A stretch of DNA of 64,000 nt. Origin: Paludibacteraceae bacterium. GTDB taxonomy: Bacteria > Bacteroidota > Bacteroidia > Bacteroidales > Paludibacteraceae. Below the pieces are notes generated by a model, which saw only the letters and a program-made list of their open reading frames with translations, did not search any database and had not been told where the DNA came from. Each line of letters begins with the position of its first letter. The stretch's first letter is position 1. Positions 16,571 through 25,071 of this stretch are shown one piece after another. Made by a program: the position numbers and the translations under genes. Location: positions 166,409 to 230,408 of the forward strand of contig JAKSKV010000001.1 in the NCBI GenBank assembly GCA_024401555.1. Direction: 5' to 3'.

Positions 16571-17365
16571 ATGTCAACTGTAATAATTGTAGTCATAGTA
16601 GTTCTGACTGTCGCTCTGACGATATATCTGTCTTGGTACAATTCTCCCAAACAGAAGGGTGTTCGTGGCGAGAAGTACGTGTCGGATATATTGTCGGAAT
16701 TGCCAGACGAGTATATTGTCCTAAACGACTTGGTCTATAATACCGAACGGGGTACAACTCAGGTGGATCATGTTGTTGTCTCCAAGTATGGTGTATTTGC
16801 TATTGAAACCAAGAACTATAGTGGCGAGATATATGGTGATGACAGCAGAAAAGAGTGGACTCAACTTTTTGTGAATAAAGTGACGTATAGAAAGAAGTGG
16901 TGGAAGACATATACCTACGTTACCAAGAACCGTTTCTACAATCCAGTAAAGCAGTCTTGGGGTCATGTTTACAAGATAAAGGAGTTGCTCAAGAGTTATC
17001 CCCAGTTGCCCGTGATTCCAATTGTAGTCTTTGGTGGTGATGTGAACATTGACAAGGTTGAAAGCCAAAACCATGTTGTGTACGGAGAGGAACTTTGTTC
17101 GGTTATTACTGATTACAATACAGAGTTCATAAAGGCTACTGATGTAGTGGGTGTTTGTTCCGTCTTACAAAATAGGAGTGTGAGACATTTGGTTGACAAC
17201 AAGACTCATGTGAAAAATATCAAATCTGCGGCCTCGAAGTTTGAAAATGCTGTCCAGTCTGGCGTATGTCCTCGATGTGGCGGACAACTCCTTGAACGGA
17301 ATGGAAAGTACGGCAAGTTCTACGGTTGCTCCAATTATCCAGATTGTAAATTCACGGCGAAATGA
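16571..17365 (+). CDS. Membrane-anchored NERD nuclease-like protein with topoisomerase-type zinc finger
   Basis: I take the ATG at 16571 (a TTG nine bases earlier is in frame), giving 264 residues. An N-terminal membrane helix (VIIVVIVVLTVALTIYLSW) is followed by a NERD domain: GVRGE at 30-34, D66 in TTQVDHVVV and E79-x-K81 in FAIETKNYSG. The C-terminus has a four-cysteine zinc finger (C233, C236, C253, C259; CPRCGG, then GCSNYPDCKF) as in topoisomerase I tails. NERD is related to the restriction-endonuclease fold, so a membrane-tethered DNA-binding or nuclease role is plausible. It overlaps the next gene by four bases. Confidence 0.82.
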   Translation: MSTVIIVVIVVLTVALTIYLSWYNSPKQKGVRGEKYVSDILSELPDEYIVLNDLVYNTERGTTQVDHVVVSKYGVFAIETKNYSGEIYGDDSRKEWTQLFVNKVTYRKKWWKTYTYVTKNRFYNPVKQSWGHVYKIKELLKSYPQLPVIPIVVFGGDVNIDKVESQNHVVYGEELCSVITDYNTEFIKATDVVGVCSVLQNRSVRHLVDNKTHVKNIKSAASKFENAVQSGVCPRCGGQLLERNGKYGKFYGCSNYPDCKFTAK

Positions 17366-17664
17366 CCACACAAACTCTCTTTCGCTACTATCACGGTGAA
17401 TCAACTTGCCCGTGTATATTACCTAAAAATCGGTTGTTTTGGCTGATTGAAAAAAGGTGTGCTCGTAATGGTTCTGACGAATATGAAGGCTGGTTGGAAT
17501 ATTATCGAATCAAAGGTTACAAGCAATACGATGATGTCCCTTCCCAGATTCTAATCTCCCTCTTCCTCTATTGGTTGGACGACGATGATAAAGAGGAGGA
17601 GTCTATGGCTGATTTTTATGACTTCGTGGAGGAGTATAGAAGTCAACCGATAAGGACTGAATAG
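17362..17664 (+). CDS. Small acidic hypothetical protein
   Basis: 100 residues, starting in an ATGA overlap with the NERD gene, so probably cotranslated. The sequence has two cysteines near the start (CPC), a tryptophan/tyrosine-rich middle (EYEGWLEYYRIKGY) and an acidic helix (DDDDKEEESMADFYDFVEEY). There is no membrane segment or known motif. I do not recognise the family. Its coupling to NERD suggests a partner protein. Confidence 0.6.
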   Translation: MTTQTLFRYYHGESTCPCILPKNRLFWLIEKRCARNGSDEYEGWLEYYRIKGYKQYDDVPSQILISLFLYWLDDDDKEEESMADFYDFVEEYRSQPIRTE

Positions 17665-17666
17665 TG

Positions 17667-17820
17667 TTGCAATCTCCCAATAAATTCCTACCTTTGTCCA
17701 AACCGTACGCAAGGGTTCGTCGTTTCGGACGTTGTAATTGGGGCTTGTTTTATACAGAGCATCAGTTCCTTGTAACGGTAAAACAAAATGGACAGAGGCT
17801 AATCGCCCCGGTCTTTCTCT
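17667..17820 (+). ncRNA. Candidate structured RNA with its own promoter
   Basis: A promoter TTG (17667-17669), 19 bases, TACCTTTG (17689-17696) points to a transcript starting near 17703. The following about 115 bases can fold into nested helices: ACCG/CGGT (17702-17705 with 17809-17812), CGTC/GACG as a small hairpin near 17720, GGGC/GCCC (17741-17744 with 17805-17808) and a perfect TTGTTTTA/TAAAACAA (17745-17752 with 17779-17786). No convincing coding frame covers it: the plus-strand GTG frame starting at 17664 is antisense to a better frame beyond 17825. I know no RNA family with this pattern, and no T-run ends it. Confidence 0.35.
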
Positions 17821-17824
17821 CATT

Positions 17825-18084
17825 CTACACCTTCTCAATCTCCACCACCAACTCATCCTCACTTTGGCTGACAATCTTCAACTTGCCCATCTTCTCCATG
17901 GCAAATAATTTCTCAACATCGGCTATATTGTATTGAATATTAAGCCTGTCACGGAATGGGGCTGGAACGTAATAGCCTAGTATCAGTGAAGCGTCCTCTG
18001 ACCCAATCAAGCGGCATCCTTAGGGACATTATACCATTGTAGTGTGATTTGATTGAAAATGATAGTTGCGAGGTAGATAGCCAT
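17825..18084 (-). pseudogene. Frameshifted small gene next to tRNA-Gln
   Basis: Minus strand: ATG at 18084 opens MAIYLATIIFNQITLQWYNV, then PKDAA and TGA. Shifting one base back at the stop continues smoothly as LIGSEDASLILGYYVPAPF, then DRLNIQYNIADVEKLFAMEK and an acidic tail to a stop at 17825. The joined product is 86 residues. No slippery heptamer is present, so a one-base loss (mutation or sequencing error) is more likely than programmed frameshifting. I do not recognise the family. It starts just downstream of the tRNA-Gln terminator. Confidence 0.5.
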
Positions 18085-18094
18085 GTTTTGAGAA

Positions 18095-18126
18095 AATAAA
18101 AAAGGCTCTGAATTTTCAGAGCCTTT
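18095..18126 (-). terminator. Terminator after tRNA-Gln
   Basis: AAAGGCTCTGAA (18101-18112) and TTCAGAGCCTTT (18115-18126) form a perfect 12-base stem with a two-base centre; on the minus strand it leads into TTTTATTTTC. It would end a tyrS and tRNA-Gln transcript. Confidence 0.85.
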
Positions 18127-18136
18127 CGTGGATTTG

Positions 18137-18207
18137 TTGTCTCACGAGGATTCGAACCTCGACAGACAGTACCAAAAACTGTAGTGCTACCATTACACCA
18201 TGAGACA
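18137..18207 (-). tRNA. tRNA-Gln (anticodon UUG)
   Basis: The minus strand folds as a 71-base tRNA. The acceptor arms are TGTCTCA (18207-18201) and TGAGACA (18144-18138) with discriminator A. The anticodon loop TTTTGGT gives UUG, and the T arm contains GGTTCGAATCC. CCA is not encoded. Its 3' end faces the accessory region at 4.8-18.1 kb, a common arrangement for integration sites, but I found no second copy of the 3' end in the window. Confidence 0.93.
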
Positions 18208-18298
18208 ATCCTCAGTTGCTTTTCTTTCCGAAAGCGATGCAAAGGTACTACTTATTTTCGAACCTGCAAATGTTTTGGCGAAATTTTTTGCGCTTTTT

Positions 18299-19594
18299 TT
18301 ACTTTGCGATGATCAAGAAGTAGTTCTTTTTGCCTTTTTGAACAAGTATGTACTTGTTATTCAATAAGAAGGAACCATCGATTGTTGTGTCGTAGTCCGC
18401 TACTTTTTCTTTGTTGATGGAGACTCCGCCGCCTTGAACCAACTTTCTCAACTCACCCTTCGATGGGAATATGCTGGCCTTGTCGGTGAATAGATCCGCC
18501 ATTTTAACACCTTGTTTGATCTCGTCGAGCGAAACTTCGAATTGAGGAACGCCCTCGAAAACGGAAAGGAGTGTCTCTTCGTCCAATTTCTTGAGCGATT
18601 CGGATGTCGCGTTGCCGAAGAGGATGTTGGATGCCTCTACCGCTGCGTCGTAATCCTCTTGAGAGTGGACCATGACGGTGATCTCTTGTGCCAATCTCTT
18701 TTGGAGCGGACGCAAGTGAGGCGCAGCCTTTTGCTCTTCGATAAGGGCGTCGATCTCGTCTTTTGGAAGACTGGTGAAGATCTTGATGTGCTTCTCCGCA
18801 TCGTCGTCCGAAACGTTCAACCAGAATTGGTAGAACTTGTAAGGAGAGGTATATCTCTTGTCCAACCAAACGTTTCCGGACTCAGTCTTGCCGAATTTCT
18901 TTCCGTCCGCCTTGGTGATGAGTGGGCAGGTGAGGGCGAATGCCTCGTTGCCAGTCACCTTGCGGATCATCTCGGTACCGGTGGTGATGTTACCCCATTG
19001 ATCGGCACCGCCCAATTGCAATTTACAATTCTTGGTGCTGTTCAGATGCACGAAATCGTAGCCTTGCAACAATTGGTATGAGAACTCGGTGAAAGACATT
19101 CCGTCCGCACCGTTCTCTCCGGTGAAGCGTCTCTTCACTGAATCCTTGGACATCATATAGTTGACCGTGATGAGCTTACCTACGTTTCTGATGAAATCGA
19201 GGAAGGTGAAGTCCTTCATCCAGTCATAGTTGTTCACGAGTTCCGCCGCATTCTCCGCGTTGCTGTTGAAATCCAAGAACTTCTCCAATTGTTTTTTGAT
19301 GCACTCTTGGTTGTGGCGAAGTTTCTCCTCGTCGATCAGAACGCGCTCCTGCGATTTGCCGGAAGGGTCGCCGATCATACCGGTGGCACCACCAATCAAG
19401 GCGATTGGCTTGTGTCCGCTGCGTTGGAAGTGACGCAACATCATCACACCAACCAAGTGTCCGATATGGAGAGAGTCAGCGGTTGGGTCAATTCCCAAGT
19501 AGGCCGAGGTCATCTCTTTTTTCAACTGCTCTTCTGTGCCAGGCGTCATGTCTTGGATCATCCCACGCCATTTGAGTTCTTCTACGAAATTCAT
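18299..19594 (-). CDS. tyrS: Tyrosyl-tRNA synthetase
   Basis: 431 residues, the usual bacterial TyrS length. It charges tRNA-Tyr with tyrosine in the cytoplasm. The class I signature HIGH is at 43-46 ([15 protein letters not shown]), and the KMSKS-equivalent KFGKTESG lies near residue 230. The C-terminal S4 RNA-binding domain is visible ([20 protein letters not shown]). It lies on the minus strand just upstream of tRNA-Gln and is divergent from efp. On the minus strand TAACTTTG at 19636-19643 is a plausible -7 element. Confidence 0.97.
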   Translation of the reverse strand: MNFVEELKWRGMIQDMTPGTEEQLKKEMTSAYLGIDPTADSLHIGHLVGVMMLRHFQRSGHKPIALIGGATGMIGDPSGKSQERVLIDEEKLRHNQECIKKQLEKFLDFNSNAENAAELVNNYDWMKDFTFLDFIRNVGKLITVNYMMSKDSVKRRFTGENGADGMSFTEFSYQLLQGYDFVHLNSTKNCKLQLGGADQWGNITTGTEMIRKVTGNEAFALTCPLITKADGKKFGKTESGNVWLDKRYTSPYKFYQFWLNVSDDDAEKHIKIFTSLPKDEIDALIEEQKAAPHLRPLQKRLAQEITVMVHSQEDYDAAVEASNILFGNATSESLKKLDEETLLSVFEGVPQFEVSLDEIKQGVKMADLFTDKASIFPSKGELRKLVQGGGVSINKEKVADYDTTIDGSFLLNNKYILVQKGKKNYFLIIAK

Positions 19595-19693
19595 TTTATT
19601 ATAATCTATTTTGTATGATACAATTTTTGCGGACGCAAAGTTAATAATTCTTTTCCCTATAGGTGCTACTTTATCTCTTTTTGTGCTCTTTTA

Positions 19694-19724
19694 TTGCGTA
19701 TTTTGCAGATTTACACTAAATTTG
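19694..19724 (+). promoter_or_regulatory. efp: efp promoter
   Basis: TTG at 19694-19696, 20 bases, then TAAATTTG at 19717-19724, an exact -7 match. It sits 40 bases upstream of the efp ATG. Confidence 0.65.
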
Positions 19725-19763
19725 TGCCATATTTATTCGATTATTCATAAATTAAGTAACAAT

Positions 19764-20330
19764 ATGATTAATTCACAAGACATTAAGAATGGAACTTGCA
19801 TCCGTATGGATGGCAAACTCTATTTCTGTATCGAGTTCCTTCACGTAAAGCCAGGTAAGGGAAATACCTTCATGCGTACTAAGTTGAAAAACGTTGTTAA
19901 CGGCCTCGTTGTTGAGAAGCGTTTCAACATTGGTGAGAAATTGGAGGACGTTCGTGTTGAGCGTCGCGAGCACCAATACTTGTACAAGGAGGGTGAGGAT
20001 TATATCTTTATGAACCAAGAGAATTTCGAGCAAATTCCTATCGCCCACGACTTGATCACAGGTGTTGAGTTTATGAAGGAGAGCGATATCGTTGAGGTTG
20101 TGTTCGACGCCTCTACAGAGTCGGTTCTTTTTGCTGAAATGCCAGTGAAGACTCCTTTGAAGATCACATACACAGAGCCAGGTTTGAAGGGCGATACCGC
20201 TACTAACACTTTGAAGCCTGCTACTGTGGAGACAGGTGCTACTGTTCGTGTTCCTTTGTTCATCAACGAGGGTGAGACTATCTTGGTTGATACTCGTGAT
20301 GGTTCATACATCGAGCGTGTAAAGGCATAA
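19764..20330 (+). CDS. efp: Translation elongation factor P
   Basis: 188 residues from the ATG at 19764. Longer frames from 19611 run into non-coding sequence and through the promoter, so I reject that start. EF-P relieves ribosome stalling at proline runs. Visible are the KOW-like N-domain with the loop KPGKGNTF (K32, the site modified in many bacteria), the central OB domain ([20 protein letters not shown]) and the C-terminal OB domain ending in [10 protein letters not shown] terminator follows immediately. Confidence 0.96.
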   Translation: MINSQDIKNGTCIRMDGKLYFCIEFLHVKPGKGNTFMRTKLKNVVNGLVVEKRFNIGEKLEDVRVERREHQYLYKEGEDYIFMNQENFEQIPIAHDLITGVEFMKESDIVEVVFDASTESVLFAEMPVKTPLKITYTEPGLKGDTATNTLKPATVETGATVRVPLFINEGETILVDTRDGSYIERVKA

Positions 20331-20350
20331 TATCTTATCGGATAGAGTAG

Positions 20351-20391
20351 GGAGATGGGGACATTCTGTCTTCATCTCCTTTGTTTTTTTA
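20351..20391 (+). terminator. efp terminator
   Basis: GGAGATG and CATCTCC arms, extended inward by GACA/TGTC, surround a short loop and lead to TTTGTTTTTTT. The hairpin overlaps the first codons of the longest possible reading of the next gene and so argues for its later start. Confidence 0.75.
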
Positions 20392-20396
20392 TCAGT

Positions 20397-21167
20397 ATGA
20401 CATTCCATTATTTAAAGAATTATTTAAGGTATCTGTTCTGTTCCCGCCATTGGCGTGGGTACGGGGTGCATTCTCCATTTGCGTTCGACTTGGTTACCAA
20501 TGTGATCAGGGAAGAATTACCTTATTATAAATATAGCCTTGTGGAGAAAATCAGGAAGCTCTATCAGACTTCGAAAAAGAGTTTGGAGGTTGACGGACGC
20601 ACCGTGCCTGTTCCTGAACTTGCGCACGGAGAGATCTCTCCTGCTTGCGGTCAGTTGCTCTTCCGTTTGGTGAATAAGTATAAACCTGCGAATGTTGTGG
20701 CGACGAAGATGGGAATGGGCATTTCCTCGATGTATTTGGCCGCCCCAAACTCCAAGCTGCCCGTTGTGACCTTCTGTGAGTCTGAATCGGTTGCCTCCTT
20801 TGTCTCCGGCTATATGAAACAGACTGGTTTCGGTAATGTGTTTGTCATCAAGGGACGTGCGGACGATTTGTCAACAAGGTTGGCTGATGTCGATGCTTTG
20901 GGACTCCTTTATGTGAATGATTGCTTCTCTGGAGAGGATCTTGACCGACGGATGGAGGTCTGTTTGCGGAAGAGGGGCGAACAATCGATTTTTGTGATCG
21001 ACCATATATACGAAAATGCTTCGATGACCGCTGCTTGGCGTCGCTTACAAGCTTTGGAGGAGGTTCGTGTCACTGTGGATTTGTTCCATATCGGAATCGT
21101 GTTTTTTGACAAGAAACTGCAAAAAGAGGATTATAATGTAAGATATTTCCCAAAACTACATTTCTGA
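20397..21167 (+). CDS. Class I SAM-dependent methyltransferase-like protein
   Basis: 256 residues from the ATG at 20397; an upstream ATG at 20355 lies inside the efp terminator and is less likely. After a basic N-terminus (FHYLKNYLRYLFCSRHWRGY, then GVHSPFAFDLV) the protein has a Rossmann-like layout, with NVVATKMGMGISSMYLA in the position of a SAM-binding loop and LLYVNDCFSGEDLDRRM as a later strand. The glycine-rich loop is less canonical than in active enzymes. I recognise the arrangement from Bacteroidota O-methyltransferase-like proteins. The substrate is unknown. Confidence 0.65.
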   Translation: MTFHYLKNYLRYLFCSRHWRGYGVHSPFAFDLVTNVIREELPYYKYSLVEKIRKLYQTSKKSLEVDGRTVPVPELAHGEISPACGQLLFRLVNKYKPANVVATKMGMGISSMYLAAPNSKLPVVTFCESESVASFVSGYMKQTGFGNVFVIKGRADDLSTRLADVDALGLLYVNDCFSGEDLDRRMEVCLRKRGEQSIFVIDHIYENASMTAAWRRLQALEEVRVTVDLFHIGIVFFDKKLQKEDYNVRYFPKLHF

Positions 21168-21224
21168 CAAGCAGTTTTCTGTGACATATTGTTACTTGAA
21201 AGTGAAATTTTTTCGTTCAAATCG

Positions 21225-21254
21225 TTGTTCGTAATGAAAAAAGGTATATTTTTG
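21225..21254 (+). promoter_or_regulatory. Promoter of the DUF2795 gene
   Basis: TTG at 21225-21227, 19 bases, TATTTTTG at 21247-21254 (exact -7 match). The start codon lies 42 bases further on. Confidence 0.6.
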
Positions 21255-21295
21255 CAAACCTCAATATGAGGCAAAACTATTAATTCTTTTTAGTT

Positions 21296-21517
21296 ATGTA
21301 TTGGACACTAGAATTAGCATCAAAGTTGGAAGATGCGCCATGGCCAGCAACCAAAGATGAGTTGGTAGATTTCGCGGTTCGCTCAGGTGCTCCGCTTGAG
21401 GTTTTGGAAAACCTTCAAGAGATGGAGGATGAGGGCGAGATATATGAAAGTATCGAGGATATTTGGCCCGATTATCCAAGTAAAGAGGATTTTCTCTTTA
21501 ACGAGGAGGAGTATTAA
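21296..21517 (+). CDS. DUF2795 domain protein
   Basis: 73 residues, very acidic. It has the DUF2795 pattern: LASKLEDAPWPATKDELVDF, then RSGAPLEVLENLQEMEDEGE, then EDIWPDYPSKEDF. This small cytoplasmic protein is widely conserved in Bacteroidota, but its function is not established. It has its own promoter and precedes the T9SS operon by about 150 bases. Confidence 0.85.
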   Translation: MYWTLELASKLEDAPWPATKDELVDFAVRSGAPLEVLENLQEMEDEGEIYESIEDIWPDYPSKEDFLFNEEEY

Positions 21518-21668
21518 ACCGAAAAAAATAAAACACTAATTCACTGAATTTAAATGATATGTATTTCGGTGGTCGTTGAGACGCTGAAAAAATGAAGTCA
21601 TTTATTTGTGAATTAATGTAAAAAGAAGTAATATTGTTGTCGATTTTCTTGATACTGGTGGTTGAAAT
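21518..21668 (+). promoter_or_regulatory. Structured leader before the T9SS operon
   Basis: ACCGAAA near 21518 is mirrored by TTTCGGT near 21564, and AATTCAC (21538-21544) by GTGAATT (21608-21614) with further imperfect pairing inside. TAATATTG near 21631 resembles a -7 element with one mismatch. The segment probably carries the operon promoter; the inverted repeats may be regulatory or chance in AT-rich DNA. Confidence 0.3.
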
Positions 21669-22658
21669 ATGAGAAAAAAGCATTTAATATCGATCGTTTT
21701 TTTTCTGACTATTTCAATGTTGAATTCGATGGCGCAGGTGCCACAATTCAGTCAGTATATGGAAATGCCAACGACCACGAATCCCGCAGCGGTGGCTGAG
21801 GATGAGATGATGAGTGTATTTGGTGTCTTTAGAAGACAGTGGGCAGGATTCAGTGGTGGACCGCAAAATGTATTTGCCTCCTTTAACGCCCCGTTTAAGG
21901 CTGGGAGAACAAAACATGGCGCAGGAATTGTCTTTTCAAGTGACGAGATAGGTTTGTTTAGAAACCAAAGCGTTCTTTTACAGTATTCATACAAGGTGAA
22001 ACTTAGGAGTGGAAGGTTGAGTCTTGGATTAGGTGTTGGTTTTATCAACAACACTTTTGACAAGGATAAGGTTGATTTTACGGGAGAAAGTAATAAGGTG
22101 ATGAGCGGTGATGATTTCCACAAAGAAAGTGATCCATTTGTTTCTGGTTGGACCGAAAAGAATGAGGATGATCAGATGAGTGATATCCTTTTTGATGTCT
22201 CTTTCGGTGCGATGTATTCGACGGATAACTATTATATAGGGCTTTCGGCGTTGCATCTTACCTCAGGAACAATAGATTATGGAAACGAAACGTACACGAT
22301 GTATGTGCCTCGAACATTTTTTTTGACAGGTGGATACAATTTTACGACTTCGAATCCGTTAGTTACTTTGACACCGTCCGCGATGTTGAAAACAGATTTC
22401 TGTAGTTGGCAAGCGGAAGTTTCAGGTTTGTTGGAATATAATAAAAGAGTGAGAGGCGGAATTTCTTATCGTTTCGGGGACGCTTTCGTATTCATTTTGG
22501 GAATGGATGTGATAAGTGGACTCCGGTTAGGTTATTCTTATGATTTGCCCACATCGAAGTTGATTAGATCGGGGGGAAGTCATGAAGTCTATTTGCGTTA
22601 TAGCTTCAAACCTCAGTTCACGAAAAAGAACAAGTACAAGAGTGATCGAATATTGTAG
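21669..22658 (+). CDS. porP: PorP/SprF-family type IX secretion outer-membrane protein
   Basis: 329 residues with a signal peptide (MRKKHLISIVFFLTISMLNS, ending near MAQ). The mature start VPQFSQYMEMPTTTNPA is the hallmark of the PorP/SprF family, followed by barrel strands with the GLRLGYSYDLPTSKL pattern near the end. Proteins of this family sit in the outer membrane and tether or help display T9SS cargo and the periplasmic complex. It heads the run porP-gldK-gldL-gldM-gldN, the conserved core T9SS gene order. Confidence 0.93.
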   Translation: MRKKHLISIVFFLTISMLNSMAQVPQFSQYMEMPTTTNPAAVAEDEMMSVFGVFRRQWAGFSGGPQNVFASFNAPFKAGRTKHGAGIVFSSDEIGLFRNQSVLLQYSYKVKLRSGRLSLGLGVGFINNTFDKDKVDFTGESNKVMSGDDFHKESDPFVSGWTEKNEDDQMSDILFDVSFGAMYSTDNYYIGLSALHLTSGTIDYGNETYTMYVPRTFFLTGGYNFTTSNPLVTLTPSAMLKTDFCSWQAEVSGLLEYNKRVRGGISYRFGDAFVFILGMDVISGLRLGYSYDLPTSKLIRSGGSHEVYLRYSFKPQFTKKNKYKSDRIL

Positions 22659-22706
22659 TAGTAAATAATAACAAATGACAAAGACAATAATAAAGTAGTT
22701 TATATC

Positions 22707-24110
22707 ATGAAAAAGCTGTTAATTATTTCATTAGTCGCCGTCCTTCTCGCTGCCTGCAGTGGAGAAAATGGAGAATTGGTGGGAGTTTACAACAAGTCTT
22801 GGAAGGAGCCAGTTCCTTACGGAATGCTGTACATCAGACGTGGTTCCTTTACGATGGGTCAAAATGACCAAGATGCAAACTGGGCTATGTCATCACAATC
22901 TCGTACAGTATCTTTGGATGCTTTCTGGATGGATGAGACAGAGATCACCAATGGTGAGTATCGTCAGTTTGTGCATTGGGTACGTGACTCAATCGCAAGA
23001 GAGAAGTTGGCTGACGTGGATGAGTCTTACAAGATTTACCAAGACAAGAATGGTAATGAGTTAGAGACTCCAATTTTGAATTACAAGAAGAAAATTCCTT
23101 GGGAGAAGCAAACTGAGGATCAAAAGGCTGTCTTGGATAGCATGTACTACTTGGGTGCTGATAAGATCGACTTCGCACCAGAGGCTAACGCTGCTATCTA
23201 CATGTACAAGTATTCTTGGGTTGACTACATCCAAGCTGCTAAGAAGGAGAATAAGTTCGATCCATTGTTGGGTCGTTACAACCGTAGCATCGCAGGTCTT
23301 GGTAAGACTAAGGATAGTGCAGATGTGATGGTTAAGAAGGATACAACTATCTACAACGAGAATGGTGAGATCCAAAACATCACTGTATATCGTGAGTTGA
23401 AGCACCGTTCAGACTTTATCTCTGTAAAGCGTGTTAACATCTATCCAGATACATTGTGCTGGATTCGTGACTACACTTACGCATACAATGAGCCATACAT
23501 GAAGATGTATTTCGCTCACCCAGGTTATGGTGAGTACCCAGTTGTTGGTATCTCTTGGGAGCAAGCACAGGCATTCTGCCACTGGAGAACATATTTGTTC
23601 AACTCTTATCAAGTTGCTAACAAGGGTGTGAGAGTACAAGACTACCGCCTCCCAACCGAGGCTGAGTGGGAGTACGCAGCACGTGGTGGTAAGGATTTGT
23701 CAATGTATCCTTGGGGAGGTAACTACATCCGTACCGCTAAGGGTTGTTTCTTGGCTAACTTTAAGCCTCAAAGAGGTAACTATACCGATGACGGTTATTT
23801 GATCGCTTCTAAGGTTGCTTCTTATCCACCAAATGATTACGGATTGTATGATATGGCTGGAAACGTGGCTGAGTGGACTTCTTCCGCATATCACGAGTCT
23901 AACTACTCTTTCGTACACGACTTGAACCCAAGCTACGATTACAATGCTAAGAGTTCTGATGCAGACGTAATGAGACGTAAAGTGATCCGTGGTGGTTCAT
24001 GGAAGGATGTTGGTATCTTCTTGCAATGTGGTGTTCGTACTTACGAGTACCAAAATGAGAACCGCTCTTTCTTAGGTTTCAGATGTGTTCGTAGTTACAT
24101 TGGCGAATAA
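22707..24110 (+). CDS. gldK: GldK/PorK, T9SS ring lipoprotein (SUMF1-like)
   Basis: 467 residues with a lipoprotein signal (MKKLLIISLVAVLLAACSGE, lipobox LAAC). It has the formylglycine-generating-enzyme (SUMF1-like) fold used structurally in GldK: YIRRGSFTMGQND, DETEITNGEYRQF, RLPTEAEWEYAARGG, DMAGNVAEWTSSAYH, VIRGGSWKDVGIF and ENRSFLGFRCV. With GldN it forms the large periplasmic ring under the outer membrane. About 50 bases separate it from porP. Codon use is strongly biased toward a few codons, suggesting high expression. Confidence 0.95.
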   Translation: MKKLLIISLVAVLLAACSGENGELVGVYNKSWKEPVPYGMLYIRRGSFTMGQNDQDANWAMSSQSRTVSLDAFWMDETEITNGEYRQFVHWVRDSIAREKLADVDESYKIYQDKNGNELETPILNYKKKIPWEKQTEDQKAVLDSMYYLGADKIDFAPEANAAIYMYKYSWVDYIQAAKKENKFDPLLGRYNRSIAGLGKTKDSADVMVKKDTTIYNENGEIQNITVYRELKHRSDFISVKRVNIYPDTLCWIRDYTYAYNEPYMKMYFAHPGYGEYPVVGISWEQAQAFCHWRTYLFNSYQVANKGVRVQDYRLPTEAEWEYAARGGKDLSMYPWGGNYIRTAKGCFLANFKPQRGNYTDDGYLIASKVASYPPNDYGLYDMAGNVAEWTSSAYHESNYSFVHDLNPSYDYNAKSSDADVMRRKVIRGGSWKDVGIFLQCGVRTYEYQNENRSFLGFRCVRSYIGE

Positions 24111-24173
24111 TCAAATTAATAAAATAAGAGTTTAATTTTGTATCAATATTATTAACCTTAAAATATTTTAAAA

Positions 24174-25025
24174 ATGAGTTTTTCAGAATTACAAAAATCT
24201 CCAGGTTATCAGAAATTCACTGGATTGGCTTATGGTTTGGGTGCATCTGTCGTTATTATCGGTGCGTTGTTTAAGATCATGCACTGGCCAGGTGCGAGCA
24301 TTGTGTTGACTGCTGGTATGTTGACTGAGGCATTCCTTTTCGCTTTGTCAGCATTTGATAAGCCACACGTAGAGTATCACTGGGATAGAATTTACCCACA
24401 ATTGGTTGGTGAGGCTGATGAGGTTGCAGGTGTAGGTGCCGCTACTTCTACTGGTCTTATGAACACTAACAACGGTCAAGACGAGAAGGCTCTTGCTCTT
24501 GCAGAGATCCGCGAGACTGTTAACGCTGAGTTGGACACTTTGAAGAATGGTATCCACAACTTGAACGCTACTGCAAGCCAATTGAACGACTTGTCAAGTG
24601 CAGCTGCTGTTTCAAATGAGTACACTAACAACTTGCGTGCTGCATCTAACGCTGCAAGCGCATTCGCTAACTCTCAAGCTAACTTGAAGGAGTCTTCTGA
24701 CTCTTTGGTATCTTCTTACCAAAACATCGCTGCTAGCATCGGTTCAGCTTCTCAAGGTTCTAAGAACTTCGCTGATCAAATCGACGGTATCAACAAGAAC
24801 ATCTCTACTATCAACTCTGTATTCGAGCTTCAAGTTAAGTCTGTAAACGAGCAAAACGAGGCTATGAAGACTTTGGCTGCTGCTGTTAAGACTATCGAGT
24901 CTTCTTTGAACGGTTCAGCACAAGAGGCAGAGGAGTACAAGAAGCAAGTTTCTTTGTTGGCATCTCAAATGAAGAGCTTGAACTCTATCTACGGTGGTAT
25001 GCTTAACGCAATGACCCTTAAATAA
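24174..25025 (+). CDS. gldL: GldL/PorL, T9SS inner-membrane motor protein
   Basis: 283 residues. Two membrane helices lie in the first 70 residues (LAYGLGASVVIIGALFKIMH and ASIVLTAGMLTEAFLFALSA) with FKIMHWPGAS between them, the family signature. A long cytoplasmic coiled-coil region rich in N, S and A follows. GldL pentamers surround a GldM dimer and use proton-motive force to drive secretion and gliding. The gene is in the conserved operon position. Codon use is highly biased. Confidence 0.95.
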   Translation: MSFSELQKSPGYQKFTGLAYGLGASVVIIGALFKIMHWPGASIVLTAGMLTEAFLFALSAFDKPHVEYHWDRIYPQLVGEADEVAGVGAATSTGLMNTNNGQDEKALALAEIRETVNAELDTLKNGIHNLNATASQLNDLSSAAAVSNEYTNNLRAASNAASAFANSQANLKESSDSLVSSYQNIAASIGSASQGSKNFADQIDGINKNISTINSVFELQVKSVNEQNEAMKTLAAAVKTIESSLNGSAQEAEEYKKQVSLLASQMKSLNSIYGGMLNAMTLK

Positions 25026-25071
25026 TTTTTTCTAGATAGTTTTTGATTAATTAAATTTTAGAAGTTTACTT

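Noticed and set aside
17664-17936. 90-residue plus-strand frame starting with GTG at the end of the previous gene
   Set aside because: The C-terminal half is serine-rich antisense of the minus-strand frame at 17825-18084, and the N-terminal half covers the structured RNA candidate.
17949-18242. 97-residue minus-strand frame
   Set aside because: It runs straight through tRNA-Gln and the terminator, so it cannot be a gene.
19611-19763. Longer EF-P starting at 19611
   Set aside because: The additional 51 residues cover the promoter, and EF-P proteins begin at the position encoded by 19764.
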